This document shows positions 6,197 through 7,349 of a stretch of 7,349 bases of DNA, piece after piece. The notes beneath the pieces were generated by a model. It worked only from the letters and a program-made list of their open reading frames with translations, made no database searches and was not told where the DNA came from. Every line of letters begins with the position of its first letter. Position 1 is the first letter of the stretch. The translations under genes were made by a program, and so were the position numbers. This DNA is from Candidatus Kuenenia stuttgartensis (GTDB lineage: Bacteria > Planctomycetota > Planctomycetia > Isosphaerales > Isosphaeraceae), in NCBI GenBank assembly GCA_945874095.1, contig CAMCFM010000207.1, forward strand, positions 1-7,349, read 5' to 3'.

Positions 6197-6724
6197 TCAA
6201 CGGGCGGATTCCAGGCCAAACCATCGCTTGGCTGTTGGCTCGGAAGTCCTTGTGTCATCGACATATCCAAGGAAAATTCCCGGCGAAATCTCGCGGATCT
6301 CGTCGCGCACATTCCTATACACAAACGAACTTTGTGAGTAATCAAGCACAATCGCCGGCCGGCCGTCGCGCAGGCTCGGCTCAATCCGTGTGTTGGCTCG
6401 AACAGAAGGTATTCCAAAAAAGAAGTTGATCGCTCCCAGGCCATTCGCATCGATCCGCTTGCCAGACCATGCCAGTCGACCGCCCTGAGAAGCCGCGATG
6501 GCCCCCCTGCTGCCCGGGCTCACCAGAGGAAGACCACGCAGTCGTCCTGTTGGGATCCCAGAGACCGTTCCGAACGAAAAGAGGGCGTCGAGCTGGCTGG
6601 GGTTACAGCGGGCCAGATCTTCCAGACGCTCTATAATGACCTGTTCCTCAGCTGCAATCGGATTTGTCGCAAGAATCCACCCAGCCAAGCTATAGATTGC
6701 CCAATTGCGCAGTTGCAGAATCAT
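6197..6724 (-). CDS. Conserved secreted protein of unknown function
   Basis: The 175-residue product has an N-terminal signal peptide: MILQLRNW, hydrophobic AIYSLAGWILA (9-19), and likely cleavage after NPIAA (25). The mature protein contains LDALFSFGTVSGIPTGRLRG (45-64), LAWSGKRIDANG (84-95), NFFFG (100-104), DGRPAIVLDYSQSSFVYRNV (120-139), RDEIREISPGIFLGYV (140-155) and RWFGLES (167-173). From memory, the order 'GR-x-RG ... W-x-GK-x-x-D ... RPA-x-x-LDYS ... RDEIRE-x-x-PG-x-x-LG' recurs in uncharacterised bacterial proteins, including planctomycete and actinobacterial ones, and suggests a small beta-rich ligand-binding fold. No experimental function is known to me. The ATG at 6724 precedes the signal peptide directly, and its ribosome site (GAGAACGAG) is weak. 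No lipobox Cys is present, so export to the periplasm is more likely than lipidation. No good terminator follows. Confidence 0.78.
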   Translation of the reverse strand: MILQLRNWAIYSLAGWILATNPIAAEEQVIIERLEDLARCNPSQLDALFSFGTVSGIPTGRLRGLPLVSPGSRGAIAASQGGRLAWSGKRIDANGLGAINFFFGIPSVRANTRIEPSLRDGRPAIVLDYSQSSFVYRNVRDEIREISPGIFLGYVDDTRTSEPTAKRWFGLESAR

Positions 6725-6945
6725 GGTGTGCTCGTTCTCAACGGTTTTTACGGTGGTTGATCATCAAGGTGACTGTCTCTCTAAACCATTATGCAGGCTG
6801 ATTCTGATGCTGACCTCAGCGAACGACAAAAAGCTGAATCGGATAAATTCCGGAGTCAGAATCTTTGCGAAAACCGCGACAGATTTGCGGTATGGCCTAT
6901 TCTGTGGAGCCGCTCTATTTTACGCAAAACCACTTTGTGCCAAAT

Positions 6946-6979
6946 AAAAAAGGCTGTTCCAGAAATCTGGAACAGCCTT
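6946..6979 (-). terminator. Strong intrinsic terminator for the upstream minus-strand unit
   Basis: AAGGCTGTTCCAG (6950-6962) and CTGGAACAGCCTT (6967-6979) form a perfect 13-pair stem with a four-base loop. Read on the minus strand, the stem runs straight into TTTTTTATTT (complement of 6942-6951), a textbook intrinsic terminator. The plus-strand exit lacks Ts, so it acts on leftward transcripts. It follows the stop codon of the 63-codon frame at 7020 by about 41 bases. It also insulates the secreted protein gene at 6724 from upstream transcription. Confidence 0.85.
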
Positions 6980-7019
6980 GATGGGTTCTGCTGGTGGAAC
7001 AAGAACGGCCGCGGGTGGA

Positions 7020-7211
7020 TCACCCTAACCGGGATTGCTCCTCGGAATCGTGATGGGGATATGAGGCCCCCGATTCCGCCCGACTGTGAGTCGAGCGTTG
7101 AGGCACGACCGATTCGGGCTTTGACGCATGGTTGTCAGCAACTTTGGGAAGGCCAACGGCCACTCTCAGAAGCCGACGCATGGCGTCGTGGGAATGAAAA
7201 GAAGAGACCAT
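7020..7211 (-). CDS. Small hypothetical protein with strong expression signals
   Basis: The 63-residue frame starts MVSSFHSHDAMRRLLRVAVG, then LPKVADNHASKPESVVPQRS, and ends in a Ser/His/Glu-rich segment (SYPHHDSEEQSRLG). I recognise no family, domain, signal peptide or membrane helix. A short amphipathic, basic helix (AMRRLLRVAVGL, 10-21) is the only structural hint. It is called because of its signals. AAGGAG lies five bases before the ATG at 7211, the best ribosome site in the window, and a strong intrinsic terminator follows the stop. An in-frame ATG at 7253 would lengthen it to 77 residues but has no ribosome site. The transcription unit is well supported. The identity of the protein is unknown, and a start in another frame or a non-coding RNA remains possible. 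Confidence 0.5.
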   Translation of the reverse strand: MVSSFHSHDAMRRLLRVAVGLPKVADNHASKPESVVPQRSTHSRAESGASYPHHDSEEQSRLG

Positions 7212-7216
7212 GAGAA

Positions 7217-7222
7217 CTCCTT
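7217..7222 (-). promoter_or_regulatory. Strong ribosome binding site before the 63-residue frame
   Basis: CTCCTT on the plus strand is AAGGAG on the minus strand. It lies five bases before the ATG at 7211 and is nearly the full anti-16S consensus, so it decides the start in favour of 7211 over 7253. Confidence 0.6.
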
Positions 7223-7294
7223 GATTGGCACTTAACCATGACGGATTCGCCATTTTTAAGTTGCCGGGAAGAATGAAGGACTAGTATGAGGCCA

Positions 7295-7313
7295 GGCTAA
7301 AGTTCGTTTAGCC
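7295..7313. other. Perfect 7-pair hairpin upstream of the small gene
   Basis: GGCTAAA (7295-7301) pairs with TTTAGCC (7307-7313) around GTTCG. It lies about 84 bases upstream of the small gene's ATG, in the likely promoter or leader region. No T-run follows on either strand, so a terminator is unlikely. An operator, leader structure or chance palindrome are all possible. Confidence 0.3.
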
Positions 7314-7349
7314 ACCATTTGTATCAAGAAGCTTCCCTTAACTGATTCT

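Noticed and set aside
5784..6740. Shared TTGAGAAC word upstream of both the hpf-like and the secreted protein starts
   Set aside because: The eight-base word occurs 9-12 bases before each ATG but also in the opposite orientation before polX. It is probably a weak purine-rich ribosome site or coincidence.
6791..7213. Plus-strand 140-codon frame near the right end
   Set aside because: It spans the strong 13-pair hairpin and is antisense to a frame with much better start and stop signals.

Overview
The window looks like ordinary chromosomal DNA from a bacterium of moderate GC content, probably a planctomycete. That assignment is an inference. It rests on a short-form MetRS with an HIGT signature and a GNDE motif, a secreted protein with a PEP-CTERM tail, a conserved secreted 'RDEIRE..PG..LG' protein, and many single-gene units separated by long AT-richer gaps. 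No mobile element, CRISPR array, rRNA or tRNA is visible.

Layout from left to right. Positions 1-87 (minus) hold the 5' end of a DUF2203-family gene that runs off the left edge. A 347-base gap carries one hairpin. Positions 435-2165 (minus) encode a complete family X DNA polymerase with a C-terminal PHP phosphoesterase domain (PolX), likely used in base-excision or gap repair. A 434-base divergent intergenic region follows. Its right part is packed with small stem-loops leading into 2600-3208 (plus), a secreted PEP-CTERM protein. That gene ends in a good intrinsic terminator, and a second hairpin precedes metG (3353-4936, plus), a complete methionyl-tRNA synthetase. metG converges on a minus-strand gene for a 62-residue DUF1508 (YegP-like) protein, with hairpins between them. 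Next on the minus strand is a short ribosome hibernation factor (HPF/RaiA family, 5428-5784) with its own strong hairpin. A 412-base gap without a supportable gene follows. Then come a secreted conserved hypothetical protein (6197-6724, minus) and a textbook minus-strand terminator (6946-6979). That terminator ends a 63-codon unit (7020-7211, minus), which has an AAGGAG ribosome binding site but no recognisable product.

The genes do not form one pathway. They are housekeeping and stress functions (repair, aminoacylation, ribosome dormancy) plus secreted or surface proteins, most of them apparently transcribed singly. I see no clear new defence or metabolic system. The items most worth a second look are the run of stem-loops in front of the PEP-CTERM gene, the unrecognised small gene with strong expression signals, and the unexplained 412-base gap.
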